Shown in pieces: positions 1-8,045 of a stretch of 64,000 nucleotides of DNA. The notes beneath the pieces are model-generated. The model worked only from the letters and a program-made list of their open reading frames with translations. It did no database searches and was not told the origin of the DNA. Position 1 is the first letter of the stretch; every line of letters begins with the position of its first letter. The position numbers and the translations under genes are program-made. The stretch is from Pontibacter sp. G13 (GTDB lineage: Bacteria > Bacteroidota > Bacteroidia > J057). Where the stretch lies: contig NZ_CP134696.1 in the NCBI RefSeq assembly GCF_031851795.1, forward strand, positions 2,775,001 to 2,839,000, given 5' to 3'.

Positions 1-57
1 TATCTGCTTGTACATGCCGATCAGTGATCAAGGGATGAATGCGGCTGTTCAAAATGA

Positions 58-99
58 CAGACCGCTGAATGCAGCGCAAAGGTAGCATTCAGCGGTCTG
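58..99 (-). terminator. Hairpin downstream of the redoxin gene
   Basis: A perfect 15-bp inverted repeat (58-72 with 85-99, outer arm CAGACCGCTGAATGC) lies just past the stop of the reverse-strand redoxin gene at 126. The tail in the reverse direction is only moderately T-rich (TCATTTTG), so termination is inferred from position and stem strength. Confidence 0.5.
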
Positions 100-125
100 G
101 GAATAAAGTTTTGAAGAGAAATGGA

Positions 126-722
126 CTATTTCCATTTGATATTGCAACCATTGGGGGTCGTCTGTTCTTCGCCGGGTTCTTTTCCTAAAATGACGCAATC
201 CAGTGCATCCTCCAAATAATGATGTTTGACAAGTGAGGCATCTAGGGGATTATCATCGATTTTCCCTTGATAGATAATCTTAAACTTCCCTCCATCAGGT
301 CGGAGGACGAACACCTCTGGATTCTTGGTGGCACCAAACTGCTTGGCTACCGCTTGATCTCCGTCTTTGAGATATTGAAAGCTATAGGAGGAGTTTCGCG
401 TCATTTGGGATGCTTCGTCCCGGCGACTCATAGAAGCATCATTGCTATTGATAGCAATGAATGCGACATCCTTGGTTTTGTACTTGTCATACAGCATTTG
501 CAATCGGCCTTCGTATTTGACTGCCCAAGAACAGTGAGAACTTGTAAAAACGACAACTACAGCCTTCTTCCCTTGAAAATCAGAAAGAGAAACAGAGGTC
601 TCTGCACCATCGGTCAGGGTGAAGTCCGAAATATATCCTTTGTTTTGGGCGAGGAGCGGGTGTGCCCAGATGAGCATGCCCAACAACATGCCTGTAAACA
701 AGCTGAATGTGGTCTTGACCAT
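126..722 (-). CDS. Secreted thioredoxin-fold redoxin (AhpC/TSA-like)
   Basis: A 198-residue protein with an N-terminal signal sequence (hydrophobic stretch about 5-25, ending LLAQ) and a thioredoxin/redoxin fold. The active-site region reads SSHCSWAVKY with one cysteine (C64) rather than CxxC, followed by the family-typical YEGRL and FIAINSND segments. The C-terminal NGCNIKWK ending is also common in this family. This resembles peroxiredoxin-like thioredoxin-family proteins of Bacteroidota, which act outside the cytoplasm. Substrate and electron donor cannot be read from the sequence. It follows a TlpA-like lipoprotein gene on the same strand (11-bp gap), so the two probably share a transcript and a redox role. 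The start at 722 is directly followed by the signal peptide. Confidence 0.8.
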   Translation of the reverse strand: MVKTTFSLFTGMLLGMLIWAHPLLAQNKGYISDFTLTDGAETSVSLSDFQGKKAVVVVFTSSHCSWAVKYEGRLQMLYDKYKTKDVAFIAINSNDASMSRRDEASQMTRNSSYSFQYLKDGDQAVAKQFGATKNPEVFVLRPDGGKFKIIYQGKIDDNPLDASLVKHHYLEDALDCVILGKEPGEEQTTPNGCNIKWK

Positions 723-732
723 GAAGATCGGA

Positions 733-1239
733 TTAACGATGAAACATTTGATCCTGATGAATGATCATTCGGATCTCGCTTGGGTTGGTCATTCCGGTCT
801 TTTCCACCAGTCTCCCGCCTTGGGTGAAAATGAGATTGACAGGAATGCTTCGATCCCAATCCGGCACGTATTTCACCATAAATTCTTCCGCGAGGGTAGG
901 ATCAAGGTGATAAGTGACGAAGTCTACGCCACATCGTTCCAGATATTGTGCCAGAAACAATTTGGAAACTGCGGGTTCATCCATTGATACAAGTAGAACG
1001 TCCGCTTCCCGATCGGAATCTTGCTGAAATTTGGCCAATTCGGGAATTTCTTCAAGGCAGGGCTTGCAGTAGGTCGTGTAGAAATTGACTACTACATAGG
1101 ATTGGGGATGGTCGGAGATCAATTTGTCCAGCTCCGAGGGAGACACCTTCTGTACTTCTGGTCCTTCACCGCCGCTGCTACACGCAAGTTGCAGCATAAG
1201 TAAGGACAAAATCTGGACGTATAAGGTAATGGATCTCAT
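733..1239 (-). CDS. TlpA/ResA-like thioredoxin lipoprotein
   Basis: Starting at the ATG at 1239 gives 168 residues with a short hydrophobic signal ending LQLACSS, so C20 is a probable lipid-anchored cysteine. The thioredoxin domain carries a CxxC site (C58-K-P-C61, context TTYCKPCLEEIPEL). Proteins of this type reduce periplasmic disulfides or assist cytochrome maturation; the partner here is unknown. The reading frame stays open upstream to 1341, but that would remove the signal peptide. The chosen start lies 62 bp inside the 3' end of the preceding phosphopantetheinyl transferase gene, suggesting coupled translation. The redoxin gene follows after 11 bp. Confidence 0.75.
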   Translation of the reverse strand: MRSITLYVQILSLLMLQLACSSGGEGPEVQKVSPSELDKLISDHPQSYVVVNFYTTYCKPCLEEIPELAKFQQDSDREADVLLVSMDEPAVSKLFLAQYLERCGVDFVTYHLDPTLAEEFMVKYVPDWDRSIPVNLIFTQGGRLVEKTGMTNPSEIRMIIHQDQMFHR

Positions 1240-1834
1240 AACGCTGGAATAGGTCGTCCTTTTGTACGAAGGCAGGAAGAATTCCGTTTCCTTCCAACTG
1301 AAATCCTGCCAAATCCATACCCAAGTTATGCTTAAATGCATGCCCTTCTCCTACGATTTTGTATAGAGTCTCCTTGGCACTCCAAATCAACAAAAACAAT
1401 TCGAAGGATTCGGTCTGGTCATAAAAAGCCAACTCTTCATCGTTCATGAAGAGGAACCGAGTACGGATATTTCTTTTTCTGTGTAAATCTTCAATATCAA
1501 TCCCCACCTCCAAGTTGGGTGATGCAATAGCGGCAGAAAATCCCCCAGAATGAGAATATGATATCTGATTGGTATTGTTGGTCAAGTAAGGCTTCCCAGA
1601 ATGCGTATTGAGCGACTCCACTCGGGAAGTATTGGCAATCTTTAACAGTTCCTTGAGACAAAGCCTACTAGATAGCCATTCCAATCTTTTTTGGGGATGT
1701 ACGATATCCGCCAATCGAGTCCACTCGTTTTCATATAGCTTCACCCGTTCTAAAAAGAACAGCTCGTCTTCCTCAATGTTCCACAAACCAAGGGAGGTGT
1801 TTGGGATGGTGCTTTCGAAGGGGATAAATGGCAT
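1178..1834 (-). CDS. 4'-phosphopantetheinyl transferase superfamily protein
   Basis: A 218-residue protein with the signature motifs of the Sfp/AcpT superfamily: GIDIE at 111-115, where acidic residues bind magnesium, and WSAKETLYK at 151-159. These enzymes move the phosphopantetheine arm of coenzyme A to a serine of a carrier protein, making it the holo form. The length fits Sfp-type rather than the shorter AcpS-type enzymes. No polyketide, peptide-synthetase or carrier-protein gene lies nearby, so a housekeeping acyl carrier protein may be the substrate (inference). The gene overlaps the following TlpA-like gene by 62 bp. Confidence 0.88.
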   Translation of the reverse strand: MPFIPFESTIPNTSLGLWNIEEDELFFLERVKLYENEWTRLADIVHPQKRLEWLSSRLCLKELLKIANTSRVESLNTHSGKPYLTNNTNQISYSHSGGFSAAIASPNLEVGIDIEDLHRKRNIRTRFLFMNDEELAFYDQTESFELFLLIWSAKETLYKIVGEGHAFKHNLGMDLAGFQLEGNGILPAFVQKDDLFQRYEIHYLIRPDFVLTYAATCV

Positions 1835-1889
1835 AGATGTAATATCTGTTCAATGAATTTAACAATATTTAAGTGATTGGGCAATGAAA

Positions 1890-1926
1890 AAAATGGCCAT
1901 CTCGGAATCACCGAGATGGCCATTTT
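1890..1926 (-). terminator. Strong intrinsic terminator
   Basis: A perfect 16-bp stem (1890-1905 with 1911-1926) and 5-nt loop, flanked by A-runs on one side and TTTT on the other. It lies just past the stop of the reverse-strand SPOR-like gene at 1946 and separates it from the phosphopantetheinyl transferase gene. Confidence 0.8.
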
Positions 1927-1945
1927 GAGGGATTATATATAACAA

Positions 1946-2593
1946 TCAATCCGTAAGGAAGGATGATTGCCCTTGATTCTGCAAATATTCGTTGGCTTCA
2001 TCGATGGTCACTCGCACGCCATCAATGTAAGGAACCACCCACGGATCTTCGAGACCCATTTTCTTTAGACCATCTCGGAACGTATTGGCCTCATCGTGGG
2101 TACGGAAGCTGCCAATCACATACTTGTTGAAACCGTCAGATCTTTCTGCCACAAAGTCAGCACTGGCAGTCGGCGCTCCTTCCATTTCATAGAACACATA
2201 AGCACCAATCTGTACGCGGTAGACCAATCCTTCCACCACCCCCATACTAGAGACGGTCTTGAGGCTGGAATACGCACTCTGGAGTTTCTGCGATTGAGCT
2301 TGTTCCGATTGAAGTTTCCCCTCCAATTGCACCAATTCCCACTTGAGGCTATCCACCAAGTCCGTATTGGATGCATTGGCCAATTCTTCCATCAGCGTTT
2401 TGTTCCGATTCTTCAGATCCGAAATTTGCTCTTGCATATTTTCAAACTCCGCTTTCAGAGACAACGGATTCTTCTTGTACATTTTGGCCTTCTCTTTCCA
2501 AAATTTTTCCTCCTCTTTGGAAACCTGGCCGATTACGTTCAAAGAGCTGACACAGAATGCACACAACAGAATGACGACAGACAAATACCTCAT
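1946..2593 (-). CDS. Secreted coiled-coil protein with SPOR-like C-terminus
   Basis: From the ATG at 2593 this is a 215-residue protein with a signal peptide (MRYLSVVILLCAF...), then a charged helical segment predicted as coiled coil (roughly 30-110, many Glu/Lys/Gln and heptad leucines), then a C-terminal region of alternating strands and helices. That last part (YRVQIGAYVFYE ... YVIGSFRTHDEANTF ... MGLEDPWVVPYIDG) resembles SPOR-type domains, which bind peptidoglycan stripped of peptides. Similar Bacteroidota proteins are often labelled ezrin/radixin/moesin-like because of the coiled coil. A cell-wall role is inference. The longer frame starting at 2644 would bury the signal peptide and is not used. 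Confidence 0.65.
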   Translation of the reverse strand: MRYLSVVILLCAFCVSSLNVIGQVSKEEEKFWKEKAKMYKKNPLSLKAEFENMQEQISDLKNRNKTLMEELANASNTDLVDSLKWELVQLEGKLQSEQAQSQKLQSAYSSLKTVSSMGVVEGLVYRVQIGAYVFYEMEGAPTASADFVAERSDGFNKYVIGSFRTHDEANTFRDGLKKMGLEDPWVVPYIDGVRVTIDEANEYLQNQGQSSFLTD

Positions 2594-2974
2594 AGCGCGG
2601 TTAATCTTGTGAATGACAATTCCAAAATTACAAAATATCCACACTTCACAAAACTCAAAATCAGAACAACCAACACGCTCTAACGAAAGGTGGATAGACT
2701 TCCTGGCAAGTTGAGCAATAAACTCTTATCAGAATGCTTGCTCACAAATAAGCAAGTTTTGTGCCTTAGTGACCACCCCCATTCGTTAGACCATCCACGC
2801 AGGTAAGATTTTCCAAAAAAATGCACCATTTGGGACTTTCCTGATATTCTGATTTCTCGTCTAGACTCCAAGAAGACTAGATTGGGGAAATGTGTTTGAA
2901 ATTGGCTGCATAAGAAACTAATTTTAGCCACTAAATATTTTTCCATTAACATCTGACAACAAAAGCATAAACGC
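2594..2974. other. Divergent intergenic region upstream of mdh
   Basis: This 381-bp gap lies between the reverse-strand SPOR-like gene and forward mdh and must hold promoters for both. I see no convincing gene: the open frames in it lack family features and run into mdh in antisense. A promoter for mdh is listed separately; no clear reverse-strand promoter could be picked. Confidence 0.5.
2895..2926 (+). promoter_or_regulatory. Candidate mdh promoter
   Basis: TTTG (2895-2898), 20 nt, then TAATTTTA (2919-2926) matches the Bacteroidota sigma-ABfr pattern TTTG-N19-22-TAnnTTTG except for the last base. It leaves a leader of about 40 nt before the mdh ATG at 2975. Confidence 0.5.
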
Positions 2975-3904
2975 ATGTCTAAAGTAACCGTCGTCGGAGC
3001 AGGAAACGTGGGAGCAACATGTGCTGAAAACGTTGCTCGCGCTGAAGTCTGCAACGAAGTGGTCATGGTTGATATCAAAGAGAACTTTGCCGAAGGTAAA
3101 GCACTCGACCAATGGGAGACTTCTCCTGTAAACTTCTTCGATACTCGCATCACTGGCTCTACCAACGATTACAGCAAAACTGCTGACTCTGACGTAGTAG
3201 TCATCACTTCTGGTGTACCTCGTCGTCCTGGCATGAGCCGTGATGACCTGATCGCAACCAACGCTGGTATCGTCAAGACCGTGACCGAGAATATCATCAA
3301 ATATTCTCCCAACGCGACCATCATCGTGGTTTCCAACCCGTTGGATGTTATGACTTACCAAGCATACTTGACTGCCAAATTGCCTTCCAACAAGGTGATC
3401 GGTATGGCTGGTATCCTGGATACAGCGCGTTACCGCTCCTTCCTCGCTTTGGAACTGAACTGCTCCCCTAAGGACATTCAGGCTGTGTTGATGGGCGGTC
3501 ATGGTGATACCATGGTACCACTACCTCGCTACACCACTGTTGCTGGTATCCCTGTAACTGAAATGCTCTCCATGGAGCGCATCAACGCCATCGTTGAGCG
3601 TACCAAAAAGGGTGGTGGCGAAATCGTCAACCTCCTCGGCGTTTCTGGATGGTATGCTCCCGGTGCAGCTGCTGCACAAATGGTGGAAGCAATCCTCAAG
3701 GATAGCAAGCGCATTTTCCCATGCTGTGCTTACTTGACTGGCGAGTACGGAATCAACGATCTGTACCTCGGTGTTCCTGTCAAATTGGGTAAGGACGGTG
3801 TTGAAGAAATCATCGAATTGCAACTTACCGATGATGAAATGGAATTGTTGAAAGGTTCTGCTGAAGCAGTTCGCAGCGTTGTCAAAGTTTTGGACAACCT
3901 GTAA
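2975..3904 (+). CDS. mdh: Malate dehydrogenase
   Basis: A 309-residue NAD-dependent malate dehydrogenase of the lactate-dehydrogenase-like (LDH-like) class, which converts malate and oxaloacetate in the citric acid cycle. Visible features are the Rossmann glycine motif GAGNVG (8-13), the NAD-selecting aspartate D33, the malate-specific substrate loop RRPGMSR (83-89), the catalytic pair D149/R152 in LDTARYR, and the proton-relay histidine H176 in GGHGDTMVPL. The length is normal for the family. The gene has its own promoter-like sequence and a strong terminator, so it is probably transcribed alone. Codons favour the C-ending, efficiently read forms, as expected for an abundant enzyme. Confidence 0.96.
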   Translation: MSKVTVVGAGNVGATCAENVARAEVCNEVVMVDIKENFAEGKALDQWETSPVNFFDTRITGSTNDYSKTADSDVVVITSGVPRRPGMSRDDLIATNAGIVKTVTENIIKYSPNATIIVVSNPLDVMTYQAYLTAKLPSNKVIGMAGILDTARYRSFLALELNCSPKDIQAVLMGGHGDTMVPLPRYTTVAGIPVTEMLSMERINAIVERTKKGGGEIVNLLGVSGWYAPGAAAAQMVEAILKDSKRIFPCCAYLTGEYGINDLYLGVPVKLGKDGVEEIIELQLTDDEMELLKGSAEAVRSVVKVLDNL

Positions 3905-3927
3905 GATTCAACCCATTTCACGCACAA

Positions 3928-3962
3928 AAAAAGCCACGCATTTCTATTGCGTGGCTTTTTTG
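3928..3962 (+). terminator. mdh terminator
   Basis: A 13-bp stem (3928-3940 with 3948-3960; core GCCACGCA/TGCGTGGC) with a 7-nt loop, followed by a T-run. It begins 24 bp after the mdh stop. Confidence 0.9.
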
Positions 3963-4125
3963 TTGGGACGCCTGATGCGCCAATCTTTTACGTAATGGTA
4001 GTCGTATCCTTTTTCCTTATCTCTATCATGAAACATCAATTTCCCGCTTTTTCCCTCCTCCCCTTAACATAGTTTTCAATCAACTACTCGCCCTGAATCA
4101 CCAAGGATTTGTCCGCCTCCCCGAA

Positions 4126-4635
4126 TCAGTAGGAAACCTCGGACTGAATCCACTTGACAAACTGACGCTTCTCGATCTTGATGCGGACAAATCCTCTGCA
4201 ATTTCCTTCCTGAGGCTCATGCCACTGAAAGGTCCCCTTGCACCGACTCAATGGATGATCGCGGAGGACTTCGCGTGGTATGCCGCTTACGTCATATTGA
4301 TAAATGCTGATCTGGGTGGGATTCGGTAAGGAATAACTCAACTGCATCACCCCTCGACCGCAATGACGCACTCGAAAGGAATATTTACGAACAAATGGCC
4401 AGGCAATCTTCGGTAATCGAAATGATCCCTTGGGCAAGGTATTGACAAACAATCGGTAAACCATACCTCCCCTAAACCAATAATGATACCAAGCAATGAA
4501 TATTTTTGACACAAGTTCAAAATTCATCCTCCCATAACCTTCAAATCCCAGAAAACGAGATTCCAGCAATCCGAATCCCTCTTCCACAGAAGCCCACCCG
4601 TGTTCATCTCTGTACAGAATCCGATTCAGCTCCAA
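4126..4635 (-). CDS. Orphan frame with a T9SS sorting-domain-like C-terminus
   Basis: A 169-residue frame of uncertain status. Its second half reads like a type A T9SS C-terminal domain: LSYSLPNPTQISIYQYDVSG, then an FQWH segment, then RGFVRIKIEKRQFVKWIQ. This matches the usual order of strands, the DVSG turn and the final lysine-rich strand. The first half (W/Y/F-rich, no classical signal peptide, no known domain) does not look like normal cargo. It could be a degraded remnant of a longer secreted protein, or a small protein starting at an internal ATG (for example 4527). It sits alone in an 866-bp gap between mdh and yceI. I do not recognise a function. Confidence 0.4.
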   Translation of the reverse strand: MELNRILYRDEHGWASVEEGFGLLESRFLGFEGYGRMNFELVSKIFIAWYHYWFRGGMVYRLFVNTLPKGSFRLPKIAWPFVRKYSFRVRHCGRGVMQLSYSLPNPTQISIYQYDVSGIPREVLRDHPLSRCKGTFQWHEPQEGNCRGFVRIKIEKRQFVKWIQSEVSY

Positions 4636-4770
4636 ATTCCCCGTACTTAGCTCCCGAATTCCCTGATTCCATAATCATTGTTCAAACTTCAATGTTTAAA
4701 CATCGTTATTTGAATCATCCATTCGGACCACAGGGGTCTGGATGTGGAATCAGAATAACCCACACTGACA

Positions 4771-5364
4771 ATGAAATTTCTCCAGACTATCACAGCAGCC
4801 GCCTTCTTGGCAATCGGAGCAGCATCTGCTCAAGCTCAAACTTGGGCCATCGATCCTTCCCACACCGAGATCGGATTCAACGTAACTCACTTGGTGATTT
4901 CTGAAGTACACGGTGAATTCACTGATTTCCAAGGATCACTCACCTCATCTTCCGAGGATTTCCAAGATGCTTCCATCGAATTTACCGCCAAGGTTGGCTC
5001 TATCAATACAGGCGATGAAAAGCGCGACGGGCACCTGAAGTCCCCTGATTTCTTCGACGTGGCCAACCACCCCGATTTGACCTTCAAAAGCACCTCCTTC
5101 AAAAAAGTGGGTGACAAGACATACAAATTGACAGGTGACCTCACCATCAAAGGAGTGACCAAATCTGTGACACTCGACGCGACATACCGCGGTACCGTGA
5201 CCGATCCATGGGGCAATACCAAATCTGGCTTCAAGATCATGGGGGGCATCGACCGCCAAGACTTCGGCTTGACTTGGACTGCTTCCACTGCCGCTGGTGA
5301 GTTGGTGGTAGGAAATGAAATCGAATTCGACATCTCCGTCGAGCTGAACAAGCAACAAGGCTAA
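4771..5364 (+). CDS. YceI family periplasmic lipid-binding-fold protein
   Basis: A 197-residue exported protein with a clear signal peptide (about 1-22, ending SAQAQ). The mature part has the YceI pattern: WAIDPSHTEIGFNVTHL at the start, a GEFTDFQGSL strand, TFKSTSF, LTGDLTIKGVTKSVTL and FKIMGGIDRQDFGL. YceI proteins form a lipocalin-like barrel that binds an isoprenoid such as a polyprenyl quinone in the family members studied. The physiological role is usually unclear, with stress response and isoprenoid transport proposed. The start is fixed by the signal peptide. A hairpin terminator follows, and the gene is convergent with the protease gene ctpA. Confidence 0.9.
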   Translation: MKFLQTITAAAFLAIGAASAQAQTWAIDPSHTEIGFNVTHLVISEVHGEFTDFQGSLTSSSEDFQDASIEFTAKVGSINTGDEKRDGHLKSPDFFDVANHPDLTFKSTSFKKVGDKTYKLTGDLTIKGVTKSVTLDATYRGTVTDPWGNTKSGFKIMGGIDRQDFGLTWTASTAAGELVVGNEIEFDISVELNKQQG

Positions 5365-5392
5365 TTCATCTTAGAAAGGTTTCGAATACAGA

Positions 5393-5426
5393 AAAGGGAC
5401 TGTCTCCACAAAGAGGCGGTCCCTTT
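5393..5426 (+). terminator. Probable terminator of the YceI gene
   Basis: AAAGGGAC (5393-5400) pairs with GTCCCTTT (5419-5426) around an 18-nt loop, followed by TGTCTTTG. It begins 29 bp after the stop codon. Confidence 0.55.
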
Positions 5427-5441
5427 GTCTTTGATTGGGGA

Positions 5442-5631
5442 GATTTGGGCGTGTCCCGGCGGGCTGGCACCGGGTTCCTCGCAGGACAGGAAAGTCGCCG
5501 GGTCGCTCCCTTCCATGCTCGTTGGCACTCGGTCTGGGATCTGCGGGCGATAGATCGCCACCCGCAGATCCCAGACTCCGCCTAAGGGCGGCCATTCCAG
5601 GCAGCTCACGCCTCACCAACCAGCCGCACAT
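5442..5631 (+). repeat. Dispersed structured element, copy 1
   Basis: First of six copies of a roughly 200-bp intergenic element. It starts GATTTGGGCGTGTCCCGGCG and ends in CAGCCGCACA. Two stems are visible: CCCGGCG (5455-5461) with CGCCGGG (5496-5502), and a perfect 16-bp hairpin (5532-5547 with 5561-5576) around the near-conserved loop CGATAGATCGCCA. The conserved bases GCTCG and CGGTC precede this hairpin and GACTCC overlaps its end. No coding potential is evident. Multicopy structured intergenic elements of this sort are known in Bacteroidota; membership of a named family was not tested. Confidence 0.8.
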
Positions 5632-5653
5632 TTACCCATATTCATCCAAAGCA

Positions 5654-5680
5654 AAGAGCCACCTAAGATAGATGGCTCTT
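5654..5680 (-). terminator. Probable ctpA terminator
   Basis: AAGAGCCA (5654-5661) pairs with TGGCTCTT (5673-5680) around an 11-nt loop, 25 bp past the reverse-strand protease stop. The trailing GCTTTGG is only weakly T-rich. Confidence 0.5.
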
Positions 5681-5705
5681 CATTTTACTGTATGTCCTTG
5701 GGGAA

Positions 5706-7382
5706 TTACTCCTCTGTCTGTAACGTCGTCTGGTACTTGGCTGGATCATTCAGCACCTTGAGTGCAGCCTGAATATCCGCATCAAATGTAAAACCAGATT
5801 CCAGCACTCCCTGCTTGTAGAAGTAGCGGTTCACGATTTCTTTACGGATCAGATCCGAAATTTCCACGCGACGCTCTACCAAGTCCTGAGACTTCTGACG
5901 ATTCAGCTTATCCCGAAGAGCCGCCAATTCGTCTGCGAGTGCCTCCTGATAGGATTCCTTCTCCAGACTCTTGGCAAATACATCCAACTGACTCTCAGTC
6001 GCAGTCTGGAAAGCAAAGTCTTTCCCCTGCGCGAATGCCACAAACGAATCATAATCCGCATCTGACAATTCAAAATCGCGAGGCCCAGCGATGGAGTCAT
6101 GGGACAGACTGTACTGAGTCGCAAAATCAAATATCATATTCTGACTCACCAAAGCTTGCGTAGCGGGGTGCAAGGCGGGCTTTTCGACGATTACATCTGG
6201 ATAGATTCCTCCGCCATCGAATACAGGACGACCATTTCGGGTCTTGTATTCTTGGAACAGACTATCTGGCACGCGACCTGCCGTCCCATCTTCTTTCCGA
6301 TGGAAATAGTCGATTGCCTGAATGCAGCGACCGCTTGGGATGAAGTACCTCGCAATCGTGATCTTCATCTGGGTGTTGTAGCTCAGCGGACGTACATTCT
6401 GCACAAGGCCTTTACCAAAACTCCGACGCCCCACAATCACTCCCCGATCCAAATCTTGAATAGCGCCAGAAACAATCTCGGATGCACTGGCACTTTTGGA
6501 ATTCACGATGACCGCAAGGGGAATTTCAGGATCTATGGCAGGAAAACGCGTAGGGAAGGTCTGCTGAGATTCCTTGGTACGGCCTCGCATTTCCACGATA
6601 CGCTCATTGGCTGGTACAAATACATTGACCACATTCACCGCCTCGTCCACACGTCCACCGGGATTTCCTCTCAAATCGAGAATCACCCCATTCAGACCCC
6701 CTGCCTCTTTTTTCATTTCTTGGAGAGCTTCGGCCACTTCCTTGCCTGCATCTTGAGTAAATCCAGACAACAAAATATACCCGATACGCTCATCGACGCG
6801 CTTGAAAAAAGGCACATTCTCTTGGCGTCCTTCAGTACCACCACGCTTCACATCGATGGTTTGCTCGATTGCTTCACTTCCACGGGTGACCGTAATCGCG
6901 ACCTGAGATCCTTTCTCGCCGAGGAGAAGGCTCATGACTTGATCTTGATCCAGAGATTCTGGGTCGAGGGATTCACTATCAATCTTGATGAGCATATCTC
7001 CCACTTTCAATCCCGCAAGATCGGCAGGTCCTCCACCGAACAATTCGGAGATTTGATAGCCCTCATCGGTCTTGCGGATTTCAGCACCGATGCCAGAATA
7101 TTGCCCAGAACTCAACAGCTTGGAATACTCGATTTGGCTTTCTGAATAGTAGTTGGTGTAGGGATCGAGGGAAGTGAGCATGGCATCGATTCCCGTCCGC
7201 ATCAGTTCTGTGGGATTGGTTTCGTCCACATACACCTTATTCAGCTCAGAATAGACGTTTCCGTAGATTTCCATGTTTTTGGAGATCTCGAAAAAGTCGC
7301 CAGCGATGTTGGTCACAAACCCTACGGAAAAGAAAAGCAGCCCCACCAAGGCGCCTTTCCACAGATATTTTCTTTGCATCAT
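5706..7382 (-). CDS. Carboxy-terminal processing protease (S41)
   Basis: A 558-residue periplasm-facing serine protease. An N-terminal membrane anchor or uncleaved signal lies at about 8-28. A PDZ domain spans about 95-175 (SGIGAEIRKTDEGYQ, GPADLAGLKVGDMLIKID), then the S41 catalytic core has LDLRGNPGG (236-244), the catalytic serine in SASASE (297-302), and the general-base lysine K324 in SFGKGLVQ. Tsp/CtpA proteases trim C-termini of envelope proteins and remove damaged ones. A helical C-terminal extension of about 150 residues (400-558) follows the core and is common in Bacteroidota members. Two adjacent ATGs at the start make either plausible. A shared intergenic repeat lies downstream. 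Confidence 0.92.
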   Translation of the reverse strand: MMQRKYLWKGALVGLLFFSVGFVTNIAGDFFEISKNMEIYGNVYSELNKVYVDETNPTELMRTGIDAMLTSLDPYTNYYSESQIEYSKLLSSGQYSGIGAEIRKTDEGYQISELFGGGPADLAGLKVGDMLIKIDSESLDPESLDQDQVMSLLLGEKGSQVAITVTRGSEAIEQTIDVKRGGTEGRQENVPFFKRVDERIGYILLSGFTQDAGKEVAEALQEMKKEAGGLNGVILDLRGNPGGRVDEAVNVVNVFVPANERIVEMRGRTKESQQTFPTRFPAIDPEIPLAVIVNSKSASASEIVSGAIQDLDRGVIVGRRSFGKGLVQNVRPLSYNTQMKITIARYFIPSGRCIQAIDYFHRKEDGTAGRVPDSLFQEYKTRNGRPVFDGGGIYPDVIVEKPALHPATQALVSQNMIFDFATQYSLSHDSIAGPRDFELSDADYDSFVAFAQGKDFAFQTATESQLDVFAKSLEKESYQEALADELAALRDKLNRQKSQDLVERRVEISDLIRKEIVNRYFYKQGVLESGFTFDADIQAALKVLNDPAKYQTTLQTEE

Positions 7383-7591
7383 GATGGCAGCAATAGGTCA
7401 GATAACCAACATACACATTTCCTGACGGATTTCCTTCCCGCATCCTTCAATTCCCTTTCCCAATCGTGCATTTCGGAGGTCGGAATATATTCCACAAAAA
7501 CCCTCACTTTCATGAGATGAATCCAAGAATTTCAATCATCTTCGCCGCATCGTGTGTTTATCATTTACGATTGAGCTAACCCTTCTCACAC

Positions 7592-7843
7592 ATGGACTGG
7601 ATACAAGTGATGGGAATTGTGGCAGGTATTTGCACCACCGCCGCGTTTCTCCCGCAAGTCATCAAAACCTGGAAGACTAAATCCGCCGAGGATCTCTCCT
7701 TGGGCATGTTTTTGCTTTTTGTCATCGGCATCTTGCTGTGGCTGTCTTATGGAATCATCTTGGAAGACATCCCGCTGATTCTGGCCAACTCACTCACCTT
7801 GATCCTCGCGAGTACCTTGCTGTACTTCAAGATCAGGTATTGA
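7592..7843 (+). CDS. SemiSWEET-type small sugar transporter
   Basis: An 83-residue membrane protein with three predicted transmembrane helices (about 5-25, 37-56 and 60-79) and the PQ-loop dipeptide P21-Q22 in the motif AAFLPQVIKTWKTKSAEDLS. This is the hallmark of bacterial SemiSWEETs, which dimerise to form a sugar uniporter. The transported sugar cannot be read from the sequence. The size is typical (85-100 residues). The gene stands alone, divergent from ctpA, with an imperfect terminator hairpin downstream. Confidence 0.88.
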   Translation: MDWIQVMGIVAGICTTAAFLPQVIKTWKTKSAEDLSLGMFLLFVIGILLWLSYGIILEDIPLILANSLTLILASTLLYFKIRY

Positions 7844-7877
7844 CAAAATCATTCCGCAACATGATATAAATCAATAC

Positions 7878-7913
7878 AAGGCGTCCTTGGGGTCATACCA
7901 AAGGGCGCCTTTT
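7878..7913 (+). terminator. Imperfect terminator after the SemiSWEET gene
   Basis: AAGGCG at 7878-7883 pairs with CGCCTT at 7907-7911 plus flanking T's, with partly paired inner arms (TCCTTGG/CCAAAGGG), followed by TTTT. It begins 35 bp after the stop. Confidence 0.5.
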
Positions 7914-8045
7914 CCATTCATTTTGCAAGTCATAGAAGGGAGAATCCGATCTCCTACTTTGCGAAATTGTTTGAATTGATCGTGGGAGGATGTAATCAGG
8001 CCCTTGACAGTTCAACAAAGACTTTTAGTGATTAACAAGGAATCC

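Noticed and set aside
4692-4703. 12-bp palindrome ATGTTTAAACAT upstream of the YceI gene
   Set aside because: It is short and occurs once; without a second site or known regulator it could be chance.
5442-5631. Possible tRNA or riboswitch in element copy 1
   Set aside because: No cloverleaf or known aptamer core is visible; the recurring ends and variable hairpin fit a dispersed element better.
6099-7145. A 348-codon forward frame opposite the protease gene
   Set aside because: It is antisense to a clear S41 protease with full catalytic motifs and has no family features.
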